Assembly (NCBI GenBank): GCA_018828385.1
Contig: JAHJVE010000009.1
Span: 147,970 to 211,969, forward strand
Source of the DNA: Gammaproteobacteria bacterium
GTDB lineage: Bacteria > Pseudomonadota > Gammaproteobacteria > Burkholderiales > Rhodocyclaceae
Direction: 5' to 3'
DNA: 64,000 nt
Positions 9,461 to 18,953 of the stretch are shown piece after piece. The translations under genes and the position numbers were made by a program. Below the pieces are notes generated by a model. It was not told where the DNA came from and made no database searches. It worked only from the letters and a program-made list of their open reading frames with translations. Numbering within the stretch: position 1 is the stretch's first letter; each line of letters starts with the position of its first letter.

Positions 9461-10024
9461 TCATGGTTTTAGGCCTCTCGCTGACAAGGCGCTTGCCAGC
9501 GTGTGCGTTGCGCGCGAGCAATGGGTCTTGACGCTACCTTCAGAGCAACCCATGGCAGCTGCTGTTTCAGCGACGTCCATGTCCTCCCAGTAGCGCATGA
9601 GGAATGCCTCGCGTTGCCGTGCCGGCAGTTTTTTGATTTCTTCATCAATCAGGTTGAGCGTCTGGGCCTGCTGCAGCTTGCTTTCCGGTGTTTTAGGGCC
9701 GGCGTCGTCTTCGTCGGCAGCAAGGGTTTCAAGCGGGTCGTGATCGTCGTTGTCATCTTGCGAGAAAGCGGAAAGGATCGTCGTCCACATTGAGCGGACC
9801 TTGCTTCGCCGATAATAGTCACGAATGGTGTTCTGCAGTATGCGTTGGAAGAGCATCGGGTACTCTTCGTCAGGCCGGTCGCCATACTTTTCCGCCAGCT
9901 TTAGCATGGCATCCTGAACGATATCCAGTGCCGCATCTTCATCACGTACGGCGAACATGGCCTGTTTGAAGGCGCGTCGCTCGACTGACTCGAGAAAGCT
10001 GGAAAGTTGTTGGGGCGATGACAG
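9461..10024 (-). CDS. RNA polymerase sigma factor (sigma70 family, ECF-like)
   Basis: Region 2 is seen in LDIVQDAMLKLAEKYGD and DYYRRSKVR, and region 4 as a C-terminal helix-turn-helix (LPARQREAFLMRYWEDMDVAETAAAMGCSEGSVKTH). The long acidic linker between them (SQDDNDDHDPL...) is unusual for small sigma factors. The first ATG (9958) lies inside region 2, removing conserved LESVERRAFKQA. The frame continues upstream to a CTG at 10024, six bases after a good GGAAGAG ribosome site and just behind a TATAAT box, giving 187 residues. I therefore propose a CTG start. No anti-sigma gene is adjacent; promoter targets are unknown. Confidence 0.85.
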   Translation of the reverse strand: MSSPQQLSSFLESVERRAFKQAMFAVRDEDAALDIVQDAMLKLAEKYGDRPDEEYPMLFQRILQNTIRDYYRRSKVRSMWTTILSAFSQDDNDDHDPLETLAADEDDAGPKTPESKLQQAQTLNLIDEEIKKLPARQREAFLMRYWEDMDVAETAAAMGCSEGSVKTHCSRATHTLASALSARGLKP

Positions 10025-10051
10025 GGGCGTCTCTTCCGAAAATTCTTGAGC

Positions 10052-10057
10052 ATTATA
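10052..10057 (-). promoter_or_regulatory. -10 box of the sigma factor gene
   Basis: TATAAT on the minus strand ends 28 bases before the proposed CTG start at 10024. Transcription from it would begin near 10045, giving a leader of about 20 bases that contains the GGAAGAG ribosome site at 10031-10037. This supports translation starting close to 10024. The -35 region is poor. Confidence 0.5.
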
Positions 10058-10075
10058 GGGAAATGCCGGGAAACC

Positions 10076-10104
10076 TTGACCGAAAATGGTCGGTCGATTA
10101 AGGT
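10076..10104 (+). promoter_or_regulatory. Possible sigma70 promoter of the ilv operon
   Basis: TTGACC, a 17-base spacer, and TAAGGT lie 38 bases before the ilvB start. The spacer includes the small inverted repeat GACCGAAAATGGTC. I see no leader peptide rich in Ile/Leu/Val codons and no attenuator hairpin between this site and ilvB. Confidence 0.4.
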
Positions 10105-10141
10105 TACGCCCTTTTAAGCGGTAGCTTTTTTGGGCTCAAGA

Positions 10142-11842
10142 ATGATGATCAGCGGTGCAGAAATTGTAATCAGGTGCCTGCAAGAAGAAAAGGTCGATTG
10201 TGTTTTCGGATACCCGGGTGGATCCGTTCTGCACATCTACGATGCGCTCTTTAAGCAGGATCAGGTCAAACACATTCTTGTTCGCCACGAACAGGCTGCT
10301 GTTCATGCAGCGGATGCTTATTCGCGTTCTTCCCAGCGGGTTGGCGTTGCGTTGGTGACATCGGGGCCTGGTGTGACGAATACCGTGACCGGCATTGCCA
10401 CGGCCTACATGGACTCCATTCCCATGGTGGTTCTGACCGGCCAGGTGCCGTCGTTCTATATCGGCCAGGATGCGTTCCAGGAGTGTGATACTGTCGGTAT
10501 CACCCGTCCTTGCGTCAAGCACAATTTCCTGGTCAAGGATGTCAAGGATCTGGCGGTCACTATCAAGAAGGCCTTTCATATTGCCTCGACCGGTCGTCCT
10601 GGTCCTGTGGTGGTCGATATCCCTAAGGATATTACTGCCCAGATGTGCGAGTTCGATTACCCGAAGACGATACAGATGCGTTCCTACAACCCGGTGGTCA
10701 AGGGCCATCTGGGGCAGATCAAGAAGGCTGTGCAGATACTGCAGGAAGCCAAGCGCCCGGTGATTTATACGGGGGGCGGGGTAATCCTTTCCGATGCGGC
10801 CGAGCAGTTGACCAAGCTGGCGCATAAGCTGAACTTTCCGGTGACCAATACCCTCATGGGCTTGGGCGGCTATCCGGCGACGGACAAGCAGTTCATCGGC
10901 ATGCTCGGTATGCATGGCACCTTCGAAGCCAATAACGCGATGCACTACGCTGACGTGATTCTGGCCATCGGCGCCCGTTTCGATGATCGCGTGATCGGCA
11001 ATCCGGAACACTTCGGTGAAGAGAAGCGTCGAGTCATCCATATCGACATTGATCCATCGTCAATTTCCAAGCGCGTCAAGGTTGATGTGCCCATCGTCGG
11101 CAATGTGCCGGATGTGCTGGAAGAGATCGTCAAGCTTATGGACGGCGGTTTCAAGACCGATCCCGAAGTAGCCAACTGGTGGAGGCAGATCGACGAGTGG
11201 CGTGGCCGTGATTCCCTGCGTTACAAGCAGTCCGAGCACATCATGCCGCAGTTCGTCATGGAAAAGCTCTATGAGGTGACTGGCGGAAATGCCTTCATCA
11301 CTTCGGACGTCGGCCAGCACCAGATGTTTGCTGCGCAGTACTACAAATTCGACAAGCCTCGCCGCTGGATCAACTCCGGCGGTCTGGGCACCATGGGCGT
11401 CGGCCTGCCGTATGGCATGGGCGTGCTGATGGCCAATCCGGATGCGCAGGTGGCCTGTGTGACAGGCGAAGGTTCGATCCAGATGTGCATTCAGGAACTG
11501 TCGACCTGCAAACAGTACGGCTTCCCGATCAAGATCATCAACCTGAACAACGGCATGCTGGGCATGGTTCGTCAGTGGCAGGAAATGTTCTATTCCAAGC
11601 GCTACTCGCAGTCCTATGTCACCTCGTTACCTGATTTCGTCAAGCTGGCAGAAGCCTACGGGCATGTCGGCATGAAGATCGAAAAACCGGAAGATGTTGA
11701 ACCGGCATTGCGCAAAGCCTTTACCGAGCACAAGGATGACCTAGTCTTCATGGACTTCATCATCGATCCGGGTGCCAATGTCTTCCCGATGGTTGCGGCT
11801 GGCAAGGGGTTGACTGAAATGATCCTCGCTGAAGATCTGTAA
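10142..11842 (+). CDS. ilvB: Acetolactate synthase, large (catalytic) subunit
   Basis: ThDP- and FAD-dependent enzyme making acetolactate or acetohydroxybutyrate, the first common step of Val, Leu and Ile synthesis. The start at ATG 10142 gives 566 residues; a TTG 12 bases earlier is less likely. Visible motifs are GYPGGSVLHIYDAL near the N-terminus, the catalytic Glu50 in RHEQAAVHAADAYSR, and the ThDP-binding GEGS followed about 25 residues later by NLNN. It is followed 19 bases on by the regulatory subunit and then ilvC. It could equally be named ilvI. Confidence 0.96.
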   Translation: MMISGAEIVIRCLQEEKVDCVFGYPGGSVLHIYDALFKQDQVKHILVRHEQAAVHAADAYSRSSQRVGVALVTSGPGVTNTVTGIATAYMDSIPMVVLTGQVPSFYIGQDAFQECDTVGITRPCVKHNFLVKDVKDLAVTIKKAFHIASTGRPGPVVVDIPKDITAQMCEFDYPKTIQMRSYNPVVKGHLGQIKKAVQILQEAKRPVIYTGGGVILSDAAEQLTKLAHKLNFPVTNTLMGLGGYPATDKQFIGMLGMHGTFEANNAMHYADVILAIGARFDDRVIGNPEHFGEEKRRVIHIDIDPSSISKRVKVDVPIVGNVPDVLEEIVKLMDGGFKTDPEVANWWRQIDEWRGRDSLRYKQSEHIMPQFVMEKLYEVTGGNAFITSDVGQHQMFAAQYYKFDKPRRWINSGGLGTMGVGLPYGMGVLMANPDAQVACVTGEGSIQMCIQELSTCKQYGFPIKIINLNNGMLGMVRQWQEMFYSKRYSQSYVTSLPDFVKLAEAYGHVGMKIEKPEDVEPALRKAFTEHKDDLVFMDFIIDPGANVFPMVAAGKGLTEMILAEDL

Positions 11843-11861
11843 GCGAGGGAGGAAAAGAACA

Positions 11862-12353
11862 ATGCGACACATCATTTCTATCCTGATCGAAAACGAATCA
11901 GGTGCACTTTCCCGAGTGGCAGGGCTTTTTTCGGCCCGTGGCTACAATATTGAATCGTTGACCGTGGCACCGACGGAAGATCCCTCGTTGTCGCGGATGA
12001 CCATTCTGACATCCGGCTCCGACGAGGTGCTGGAGCAGATCACGAAGCAGCTCAACAAGCTGGTTGACGTGGTCAAGGTGGTCGATCTCTCCGAAGCCGC
12101 TCACGTCGAGCGCGAACTGATGTTGATCAAGGTTCGCGCCACCGGCAAGGACCGCGAAGAGATGAAGCGCATGGCCGATATTTTCCGTGGTCGTATTATT
12201 GACGTCACGGAATCGACCTATGTTATCGAGTTGACCGGAGCAAGCTCCAAACTCGACTCCTTCATCGCCGCGCTCGATGCCGGCCTGATTCTCGAAACCG
12301 TCCGTACCGGTGTCTGTGGCATTGGTCGTGGCGATCGCATTCTTAAAGTCTAA
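11862..12353 (+). CDS. ilvH: Acetolactate synthase, small (regulatory) subunit
   Basis: A 163-residue subunit that activates the catalytic subunit and mediates valine feedback. The N-terminal ACT domain (about residues 3-76) begins MRHIISILIENESGALSRVAGLFSARGYNIESL, with the Asn and Gly residues that form the valine site, and the C-terminal ACT-like half follows. A GGGAGG ribosome site precedes the ATG. It lies between ilvB and ilvC in one operon. Confidence 0.96.
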   Translation: MRHIISILIENESGALSRVAGLFSARGYNIESLTVAPTEDPSLSRMTILTSGSDEVLEQITKQLNKLVDVVKVVDLSEAAHVERELMLIKVRATGKDREEMKRMADIFRGRIIDVTESTYVIELTGASSKLDSFIAALDAGLILETVRTGVCGIGRGDRILKV

Positions 12354-13394
<1,041 letters not shown>

Positions 13395-13412
13395 TTTGCC
13401 GGTTGCGGGCTC

Positions 13413-13479
13413 GGTAGCGCGTTGTTGCTTACGCTTGCCGTACTAACGTACTGTCTGCGCATGCGCGCCTAGCGCTACC
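13413..13479. repeat. Palindromic intergenic repeat after ilvC
   Basis: The element is bounded by the perfect inverted ends GGTAGCGC (13413-13420) and GCGCTACC (13472-13479) and contains a smaller central palindrome GTACTAACGTAC (13439-13450) and the self-complementary GCGCATGCGC. It is directly followed by a hairpin. This layout resembles REP-like palindromic units, but only one copy occurs in the window. Confidence 0.5.
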
Positions 13480-13487
13480 TTCGCTTT

Positions 13488-13513
13488 GGGCGGTGTGGGA
13501 AACCTCACCGCCC
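13488..13513 (+). terminator. Hairpin, probable ilvC terminator
   Basis: GGGCGGTG (13488-13495) pairs with CACCGCCC (13506-13513) around a 10-base loop. The following AAGTTGTTTGG is only moderately T-rich, so termination may be partial. Confidence 0.5.
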
Positions 13514-13569
13514 AAGTTGTTTGGGGGATAGGTGTATCCTTGCACCATTCTGGATGATTCTTTTAGCCA

Positions 13570-14322
13570 ATGACCGAACTCAAACCCCGTAAATCGCTGT
13601 TCAATCCTGAAGTGAAACGGCGCGGTATTTATTTGCTGCCCAATCTGTTCACTACGGCGGCCCTGTTTGCTGGCTTCTTTGCCATCGTGCAGGCGATGCA
13701 GGGTGACTTCGCGCGGGCAGCAATGGCGATCTTCATTGCCATGGTCCTTGATGGGCTGGATGGCCGCGTGGCGCGCCTGACCAATACGCAGTCGGCTTTT
13801 GGCGCCGAATATGATTCGCTGTCGGATATGGTCAGTTTCGGTGCGGCCCCGGCGCTCGTGATGTACGAGTGGGCACTACGCGATATGGGACGCCTGGGCT
13901 GGATAGCGGCTTTCATTTACTGCGCCGGTGCGGCCTTGCGTCTGGCTCGCTTCAATACGACGCTGGAAGTGATGGACAAGCGCTATTTCCAGGGCTTGCC
14001 GTCGCCGGCTGCCGCGGCGCTCGTTGCGGGACTGGTCTGGGTCATGATCGAGACGGGTATCCCCGGGAGCGATGTGCGCTGGCTGGCTTGCGTGCTGACG
14101 GTGTTTGCCGGTGTGACCATGGTCTCCAATATCCGCTTCTACAGTTTCAAGGACATCAATCTCAAGAAAAGTGTGCCCTTCTTCGTGATAGCGGCGATTG
14201 CCCTGGGGTTTGCCTTGGTTGCCTACAGCCCGGAAATTGCCTTGTTCGGTTTCTTTGTCATTTATGGTTTGTCGGGCTATGTTCAGGCTGCAATCAGCTT
14301 GTTCAAGCGTAAAGCCCTGTAG
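13570..14322 (+). CDS. pssA: CDP-diacylglycerol--serine O-phosphatidyltransferase
   Basis: Integral membrane enzyme of phospholipid synthesis making phosphatidylserine, the precursor of phosphatidylethanolamine. The CDP-alcohol phosphatidyltransferase signature is seen within DGLDGRVARLTNTQSAFGAEYDSLSD (about residues 59-84), with all Asp residues present. It has 250 residues with about seven hydrophobic segments. It starts at ATG 13570 and ends 12 bases before leuA, so the two are probably co-transcribed, separate from ilvBHC because of the intervening palindrome and hairpin. Confidence 0.93.
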   Translation: MTELKPRKSLFNPEVKRRGIYLLPNLFTTAALFAGFFAIVQAMQGDFARAAMAIFIAMVLDGLDGRVARLTNTQSAFGAEYDSLSDMVSFGAAPALVMYEWALRDMGRLGWIAAFIYCAGAALRLARFNTTLEVMDKRYFQGLPSPAAAALVAGLVWVMIETGIPGSDVRWLACVLTVFAGVTMVSNIRFYSFKDINLKKSVPFFVIAAIALGFALVAYSPEIALFGFFVIYGLSGYVQAAISLFKRKAL

Positions 14323-14334
14323 TTCGGAGTATTT

Positions 14335-15876
14335 ATGAAACAGCATCTGGTTATTTTCGATACGACCCTGCGTGACGGTGAGCAAAGCCCGGGCGCATCG
14401 ATGACGCGGGAAGAGAAGATTCGCGTCGCTCGCCAACTCGAAAAGATGCGGGTCGACGTCATCGAGGCTGGCTTTGCCGCCGCCTCGCCCGGGGATTTCG
14501 AGTCGATCCAGGCCATCGCACATGCGATCAAGGATTCGACCATCTGTTCTCTGGCACGGGCCAACGAAAACGACATCAATCGGGCTGGCGAGGCGATCAA
14601 GCCGGCCAAGTCGGGCCGTATTCATACCTTCATCGCAACTTCGCCCATTCATATGGAAAAGAAGCTGCGCATGTCACCTGATCAGGTGGTTGAGCAGGCG
14701 GTCAAGTCGATCGGTTGGGCGCGGCAATACACGGACGACATCGAGTTTTCGGCCGAGGATGCGGGGCGTTCGGAAATCGACTTTCTTTGCCGCATCTTCG
14801 AAGCGGTCATCAAGGCAGGTGCCAGGACGATCAACGTGCCGGATACCGTTGGCTACGCTATTCCATTCCAGTACGCTGAAACCATGCGCCAGCTGATCGA
14901 GCGTGTGCCAAATTCGGACAAGGTGATCTGGTCGGTACATTGTCACAACGACCTCGGGCTGGCTGTTTCCAATTCGCTGGCGGCTGTGCTGGCCGGGGCG
15001 CGTCAGGTCGAATGCACGATCAACGGCTTGGGCGAGCGTGCCGGCAATGCGGCGCTTGAGGAAATTGTCATGGCGGTGCGTACCCGCCCGGATATTTTCG
15101 AACTCGAAACGCGTATTGATACGACGCAGATTGTCCCGGCTTCCAAGTTGATCTCGCAGATTACCGGTTACCCGGTGCAGCCGAACAAGGCGGTGGTTGG
15201 GGCCAATGCCTTCGCCCATGAATCCGGTATTCACCAGGATGGTGTGCTCAAGCATCGCGAGACCTACGAAATCATGCGCGCCCAGGATGTCGGCTGGTCG
15301 CAGAACAAACTGGTTCTCGGCAAGCACTCGGGGCGCAATGCTTTCAAGAGTCGTCTGCAGGAACTGGGTATCGAGCTGGAAAGCGACGAGGCCGTCAATG
15401 CCGCCTTTGCCCGCTTCAAGGAACTGGCTGACCGTAAGCATGAAATCTTCGACGAGGACCTGCATGCGCTGGTTTCCGATGAAGTGGTGACGCCCGATCA
15501 GGAGCATTACAAGCTGTTGTATTCACATGTCTGCTCTGAAACGGGTGAGATGCCTCATGCCAAGGTGATCCTCAGTGTTGGCGGTGTCGAGCAGAAGGGT
15601 GAAGCCGGTGGCGGTGGTCCGGTCGATGCGACCTTCAAGGCGATCGAGAGTATCGTCAATAGCGGTGCCGAATTGATGCTTTACTCGGTCAACGCGATCA
15701 CAACTGGCACCGATGCTCAGGGCGAAGTGACGACGCGTCTGACCAAGGCCGACCGCGTTGTAAATGGCAATGGCGCCGATACGGATATCGTCATCGCATC
15801 AGCGCGTTCGTATCTGAATGCGCTGAACAAGCTGCATTCTTCGCTCGACAAGGTGAAGGCTCAGGGCGACGTCTGA
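14335..15876 (+). CDS. leuA: 2-isopropylmalate synthase
   Basis: First committed enzyme of leucine synthesis, condensing acetyl-CoA with 2-ketoisovalerate. It has 513 residues. The catalytic TIM-barrel N-terminus shows [16 protein letters not shown] at about residues 8-23 and the metal-binding HxH in [14 protein letters not shown] at about 202-215. The C-terminal regulatory domain (about 390-513) that binds leucine is intact ([21 protein letters not shown]). It follows pssA by 12 bases. Confidence 0.97.
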   Translation: MKQHLVIFDTTLRDGEQSPGASMTREEKIRVARQLEKMRVDVIEAGFAAASPGDFESIQAIAHAIKDSTICSLARANENDINRAGEAIKPAKSGRIHTFIATSPIHMEKKLRMSPDQVVEQAVKSIGWARQYTDDIEFSAEDAGRSEIDFLCRIFEAVIKAGARTINVPDTVGYAIPFQYAETMRQLIERVPNSDKVIWSVHCHNDLGLAVSNSLAAVLAGARQVECTINGLGERAGNAALEEIVMAVRTRPDIFELETRIDTTQIVPASKLISQITGYPVQPNKAVVGANAFAHESGIHQDGVLKHRETYEIMRAQDVGWSQNKLVLGKHSGRNAFKSRLQELGIELESDEAVNAAFARFKELADRKHEIFDEDLHALVSDEVVTPDQEHYKLLYSHVCSETGEMPHAKVILSVGGVEQKGEAGGGGPVDATFKAIESIVNSGAELMLYSVNAITTGTDAQGEVTTRLTKADRVVNGNGADTDIVIASARSYLNALNKLHSSLDKVKAQGDV

Positions 15877-15896
15877 TTCGACATTAAACCCACGCG

Positions 15897-15928
15897 AAAG
15901 CCGCTTCAGCTCTGCTGGGCGGCTTTTT
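15897..15928 (+). terminator. leuA terminator
   Basis: AAAGCCGC (15897-15904) pairs with GCGGC (15919-15923), followed by TTTTT. The hairpin overlaps the 3' end of the convergent DUF2069 gene and could act in both directions. Confidence 0.65.
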
Positions 15929-16313
15929 CCGTTTTGGGGCCGCGGGTGGCGCGGACGAAGAGGATGGTCAGAACAAAAAGAGCGGTGGCCAGAATTGTCT
16001 CGACCACGGCGAGTTGCTGGATCAGTCCATGGTCGCTGGTGGCGCGCAGCAGGCCTTCCATCAGGTAGAACTGAACGAACAGCGACAGCCATTTGTAGGT
16101 GTAGCGTTTGCCGCGCAGGATGCCGAACAGCGGAACGAGCAGGAAAGCGCCTTTCAATACCATCCATGAGCCACCGGGTTTGAGCGGCGCCAGCCAACCC
16201 TCCCAGGCCAGGCAAAGGAATATCAGCGCGATGAGGCAGGCGCTGGCGGAAATCTGATAGCGGGTGGTGGATGTCACGGTCAACTCGATTTTTTGGCTAA
16301 ATTTGAAATGCAT
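15906..16313 (-). CDS. DUF2069 membrane protein with repeat-derived N-terminus
   Basis: A 135-residue membrane protein with four hydrophobic segments and the family stretch LCLAWEGWLAPLKPGGSW and RGKRYTYKW, matching DUF2069. Function unknown. The ATG at 16313 overlaps the stop codon of the wrbA remnant (TAATG). The first 15 or so codons (HFKFSQKIELTVTST) are encoded by a copy of the dispersed 39-bp motif at 16270-16308, so the normal N-terminus has been replaced or extended. In related genomes I recall wrbA-like, DUF2069 and yihY genes being neighbours. Confidence 0.8.
   Translation of the reverse strand: MHFKFSQKIELTVTSTTRYQISASACLIALIFLCLAWEGWLAPLKPGGSWMVLKGAFLLVPLFGILRGKRYTYKWLSLFVQFYLMEGLLRATSDHGLIQQLAVVETILATALFVLTILFVRATRGPKTEKAAQQS
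16270..16308 (-). repeat. Dispersed 39-bp motif, copy H (minus orientation)
   Basis: Read on the minus strand it gives TTTCAAATTTAGCC, then an A-run in place of the usual T-run, then GAGTTGACCGTGACATC. Length and spacing match the other copies exactly. It lies inside the DUF2069 coding sequence, four to five bases downstream of the point where wrbA breaks off. Confidence 0.65.
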
Positions 16314-16447
16314 TAGTCCTGGACTTGGGGTGGGGTGTGCGGGCGGGCCTGCGTGCCGGGCACGGATTCGATGCCGGCTGCGATGCGCTCTGCCAAGGCG
16401 CGGACCGAGCCGCGGTGGCTGCAATAGAGGACGAGAATGTCTTGCAT
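16313..16447 (-). pseudogene. Remnant of wrbA-like NAD(P)H:quinone oxidoreductase
   Basis: A 44-codon frame begins MQDILVLYCSHRGSVRALAE and continues to SVPGTQARPHTPPQVQD before a stop. This is the N-terminus of the WrbA-type flavodoxin-fold quinone reductases (MxDILVLYYSxxGxT...RGVESVPGAEA), which are about 200 residues long. The remaining ~150 codons, including most of the FMN site, are absent, and the frame runs straight into the DUF2069 gene whose first codons are a copy of the dispersed motif. I infer an internal deletion. The start and the divergent promoter region towards yihY are intact, so the short peptide may still be made and its translation may couple to DUF2069. Confidence 0.75.
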
Positions 16448-16468
16448 GGTCGGCTATTATACGGCCCC

Positions 16469-17302
16469 ATGCAAAACCACTTCAGGTCTCGTCGCGGCAC
16501 TCAAAAACAGCCAAGGAGCATGGGCATCTTTCGCCGCTTTCATAGCGAGAACATGATGCAGACCAGCTCTGCGCTGGCGTTTACGACCCTGATGGCACTG
16601 GTCCCCTTGGTGACGGTTGTGCTTTCGGTTGCCGGGGTCGTTCCCTTCCTCGATTCCTTGGTGGCGCGACTCGACTTGTTGATTCGCGAAGTTTTGCTGC
16701 CGCCTGGCGCAGCTGGCGCCATTGCCGGAAATATTGGCAAGTTTTCGCACAAGGCGCAGCGCTTGACCCTAGCTGGCATTGCTGTTCTGAGCATCACGGC
16801 ATTCTTGCTCATGAACACCATAGAGCGGGCCTTCAACCACCTGTGGCAGGTTCAGCCGCGCCCCCTGCTGGCGCGCCTGCGCCTCTACGCCTTCGTAACG
16901 GCCGTTTGGCCTTTTGTCCTGGGGGCCGTGGCCGGTGCGATGTCGATTGCCGTGACAACGTCGCTGGGCTGGTTTGACGAGCCTGTCTGGTTCCGTCGTT
17001 TTGCCCTGAAGGCTGTGGCGGTGATTCTGCTCGGCCTGTTTTTCTCGTTTCTCTATTACGCGGTGCCGAACGCCCCGGTCTCACGGCGCGCAGCATTGAC
17101 CGGCGGCATCTTTGCCACGCTGGCCTTCTCGGTCATGCAAAAGGTGTTTGAAGTATTTCTGGTCAGTTCCGCCATGCTGAAAAGCATCTACGGTGCCTTT
17201 GCCGCCTTTCCGGTCTTTCTGGTCTGGCTGCATCTATCGTGGGCGGTCGTACTGTTTGGTGGCCTGATCGCTGCCAGCATCAATCGTCCGGCAAGACGCT
17301 GA
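16469..17302 (+). CDS. yihY: YihY/BrkB family inner-membrane protein
   Basis: A 277-residue protein with about six membrane helices and the family features MMQTSSALAFTTLMALVPL near residues 29-47 and RAALTGGIFATLAFSVMQKVFEVFL in the C-terminal half. Formerly called RNase BN; that activity was reassigned and the family function is uncertain. The start is ATG 16469 (MQNHFRSRRGTQKQ); the in-frame extension upstream overlaps the wrbA remnant and is not family-like. The 3' end overlaps the convergent gene at 17280 by 23 bases. Confidence 0.88.
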   Translation: MQNHFRSRRGTQKQPRSMGIFRRFHSENMMQTSSALAFTTLMALVPLVTVVLSVAGVVPFLDSLVARLDLLIREVLLPPGAAGAIAGNIGKFSHKAQRLTLAGIAVLSITAFLLMNTIERAFNHLWQVQPRPLLARLRLYAFVTAVWPFVLGAVAGAMSIAVTTSLGWFDEPVWFRRFALKAVAVILLGLFFSFLYYAVPNAPVSRRAALTGGIFATLAFSVMQKVFEVFLVSSAMLKSIYGAFAAFPVFLVWLHLSWAVVLFGGLIAASINRPARR

Positions 17303-18788
17303 ATATTTCGATGGCGCTTGTCTGTTCGTCGAGGCTGGTGGCCTGAACTTCGCGAACTTCGAGGTTGCCAGCCTCGATCATGAGGATGATGCGCCGGGTG
17401 TTTTCCCTTAACAGTCCCGCCGGGACTACCAGCGATTGGGTTGGGCGCAGGGGCGGCGTGGCGGGGAGTATCAGTGCGGCCACTGTATTTGATTCAAGCG
17501 CATAAGTATGGGTGATTTCCACGGCTGTCGCCTTGGGTGCCAATATCTGCAGACCCAGTTCGATATGTTCCGGATTTTCCGATACGGCCCAGCGGATGAC
17601 ACAGACGTGCCATGTCGGAACCGGCTCCGACTGATCACCCAGCGCTTGCAGCGCGACAATGTCGCCAACCCGCAGGTGCTGGGTTTGACCAGACATGTGC
17701 ATCAACGAGTAGCCATCGGGACTCTCGTTGGTGACCATCCATTCGCTCAGATCCCTTGGAATCTGTGCCGATTTCATGAGATGCCAGAGGTTGCCGAGGC
17801 CAGAGCAGATGTTGGCACGATACGACTGGCGGCGTCGTGAAAAGCGCCGCTTACTGGGGTGGCCCCAGAGGCGGTTGAGGCGCAGCAATGTGCCCGGGCC
17901 GGCGCTGGAGTCGGCGAATGGAGGTAGGCCGAGCGCCTGGGCTGGCGTGCCCTGCAACAGTGAGGCGCGCTCCTTGAGTGCAAGTTCGGCGATGGCAGCG
18001 CACGAAAAATAGAGTATCCGGCCATCGGGGGGTGGGGTTCGGCGGATCAGGGCGTGGGCCGGAAAGTCCTTGTCCAGATCGATCCAGAAAATACCGCCGC
18101 TGGCTGGCGGTGGGCTTTCGACAAGGTCGATCGAAGGGATGAAGTCGCGAATGAACTCGCCGATGAATTCCAGTTCAGCCGGCGAAAATGAGGCCGGCTG
18201 GGCTGTTGCAGCGAGTAGTATGCCAATATAAATCTGACGAATACTCTGCGTGCCTTGCGGCCCCGGAAAATCCTCAAGGCCGAGGCGCAGCGCTGTGGAA
18301 TAAGCCGCATGCAGTATTTGCCAGAGGCCTGGCGTGGTTGGTGCGGCGATCAAGTGGGTGATCCGAACTTGCCAGGCTATCGTCTGCATGGCTCGCCGCA
18401 AGGATGTGTGCGGGACGCGTGATGAGCCGGTACCTTCCGGGTCGAATAGTTCGGACAGCGTGTTGAAATAATCCTGCGTCAGCGTTTCGAGCACGTCCAA
18501 CAGAATGCGGACACGCTGGCGCAGTTTGCGGGAAATGGGCAGCGATACCTCATGTAGTCCGGGCAATTCGGCTTGGGCGACCCGTTCAGCCTGGCCGAAA
18601 AGCAGGTCTAGTAGCTTGAGTCGTTGAATATTGGGGATTGGTGCTTCGCGCAGCGCCAGAAGCTGCTGATAGAGCTGATCTGCGTCTTCCGAGCCGGTCC
18701 TGCCGTGAGCCAGGGCCAACCATTCAAGGATGCCCTTGATGTTGGCTTCGAGGGGGGCAGGAGAGGGGTGCTCCGGTGTGCTGGTCAT
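17280..18788 (-). CDS. Large protein of unknown function, PilZ-like C-terminal region
   Basis: A 502-residue, mostly soluble protein without a signal peptide. The N-terminal 250 residues look helical. Near residues 305-345 there is a very basic patch (KRRFSRRR) followed by SEWMVTNESPDGYSLMHM and RVGDIVAL. An arginine patch followed by an N/D-x-S-x-x-G pattern is how PilZ c-di-GMP-binding domains look, but the spacing here is longer and I consider this only suggestive. It overlaps the end of yihY by 23 bases, tail to tail. I do not recognise the family with certainty. Confidence 0.7.
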   Translation of the reverse strand: MTSTPEHPSPAPLEANIKGILEWLALAHGRTGSEDADQLYQQLLALREAPIPNIQRLKLLDLLFGQAERVAQAELPGLHEVSLPISRKLRQRVRILLDVLETLTQDYFNTLSELFDPEGTGSSRVPHTSLRRAMQTIAWQVRITHLIAAPTTPGLWQILHAAYSTALRLGLEDFPGPQGTQSIRQIYIGILLAATAQPASFSPAELEFIGEFIRDFIPSIDLVESPPPASGGIFWIDLDKDFPAHALIRRTPPPDGRILYFSCAAIAELALKERASLLQGTPAQALGLPPFADSSAGPGTLLRLNRLWGHPSKRRFSRRRQSYRANICSGLGNLWHLMKSAQIPRDLSEWMVTNESPDGYSLMHMSGQTQHLRVGDIVALQALGDQSEPVPTWHVCVIRWAVSENPEHIELGLQILAPKATAVEITHTYALESNTVAALILPATPPLRPTQSLVVPAGLLRENTRRIILMIEAGNLEVREVQATSLDEQTSAIEIFSVLPDD

Positions 18789-18890
18789 GATCTTCGCAGA
18801 ATAACAAAAATTTACGTTTTCGCCATTGGTGGTGCCTCGCTTCCGAATGGCAGCCGGTAATCCGGTTGTATTTTTGACTTCCTAAGTGGC

Positions 18891-18918
18891 TTGTTTTTCC
18901 TTGATAAAGCGCTATAAT
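18891..18918 (+). promoter_or_regulatory. Promoter of the rpsP operon
   Basis: TTGTTT (18891-18896), 16-base spacer and a perfect TATAAT (18913-18918), followed 35 bases later by the rpsP start. Placement and -10 quality fit a strong ribosomal-protein promoter. Confidence 0.6.
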
Positions 18919-18953
18919 TCCGGGTCTTTTTTCCAGCTAACGAAAGTATTCCC

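Noticed and set aside
11953..11966. TTGACCGTGGCA in ilvH
   Set aside because: It encodes the conserved SLTVAPTED segment of IlvH and lacks the rest of the motif.
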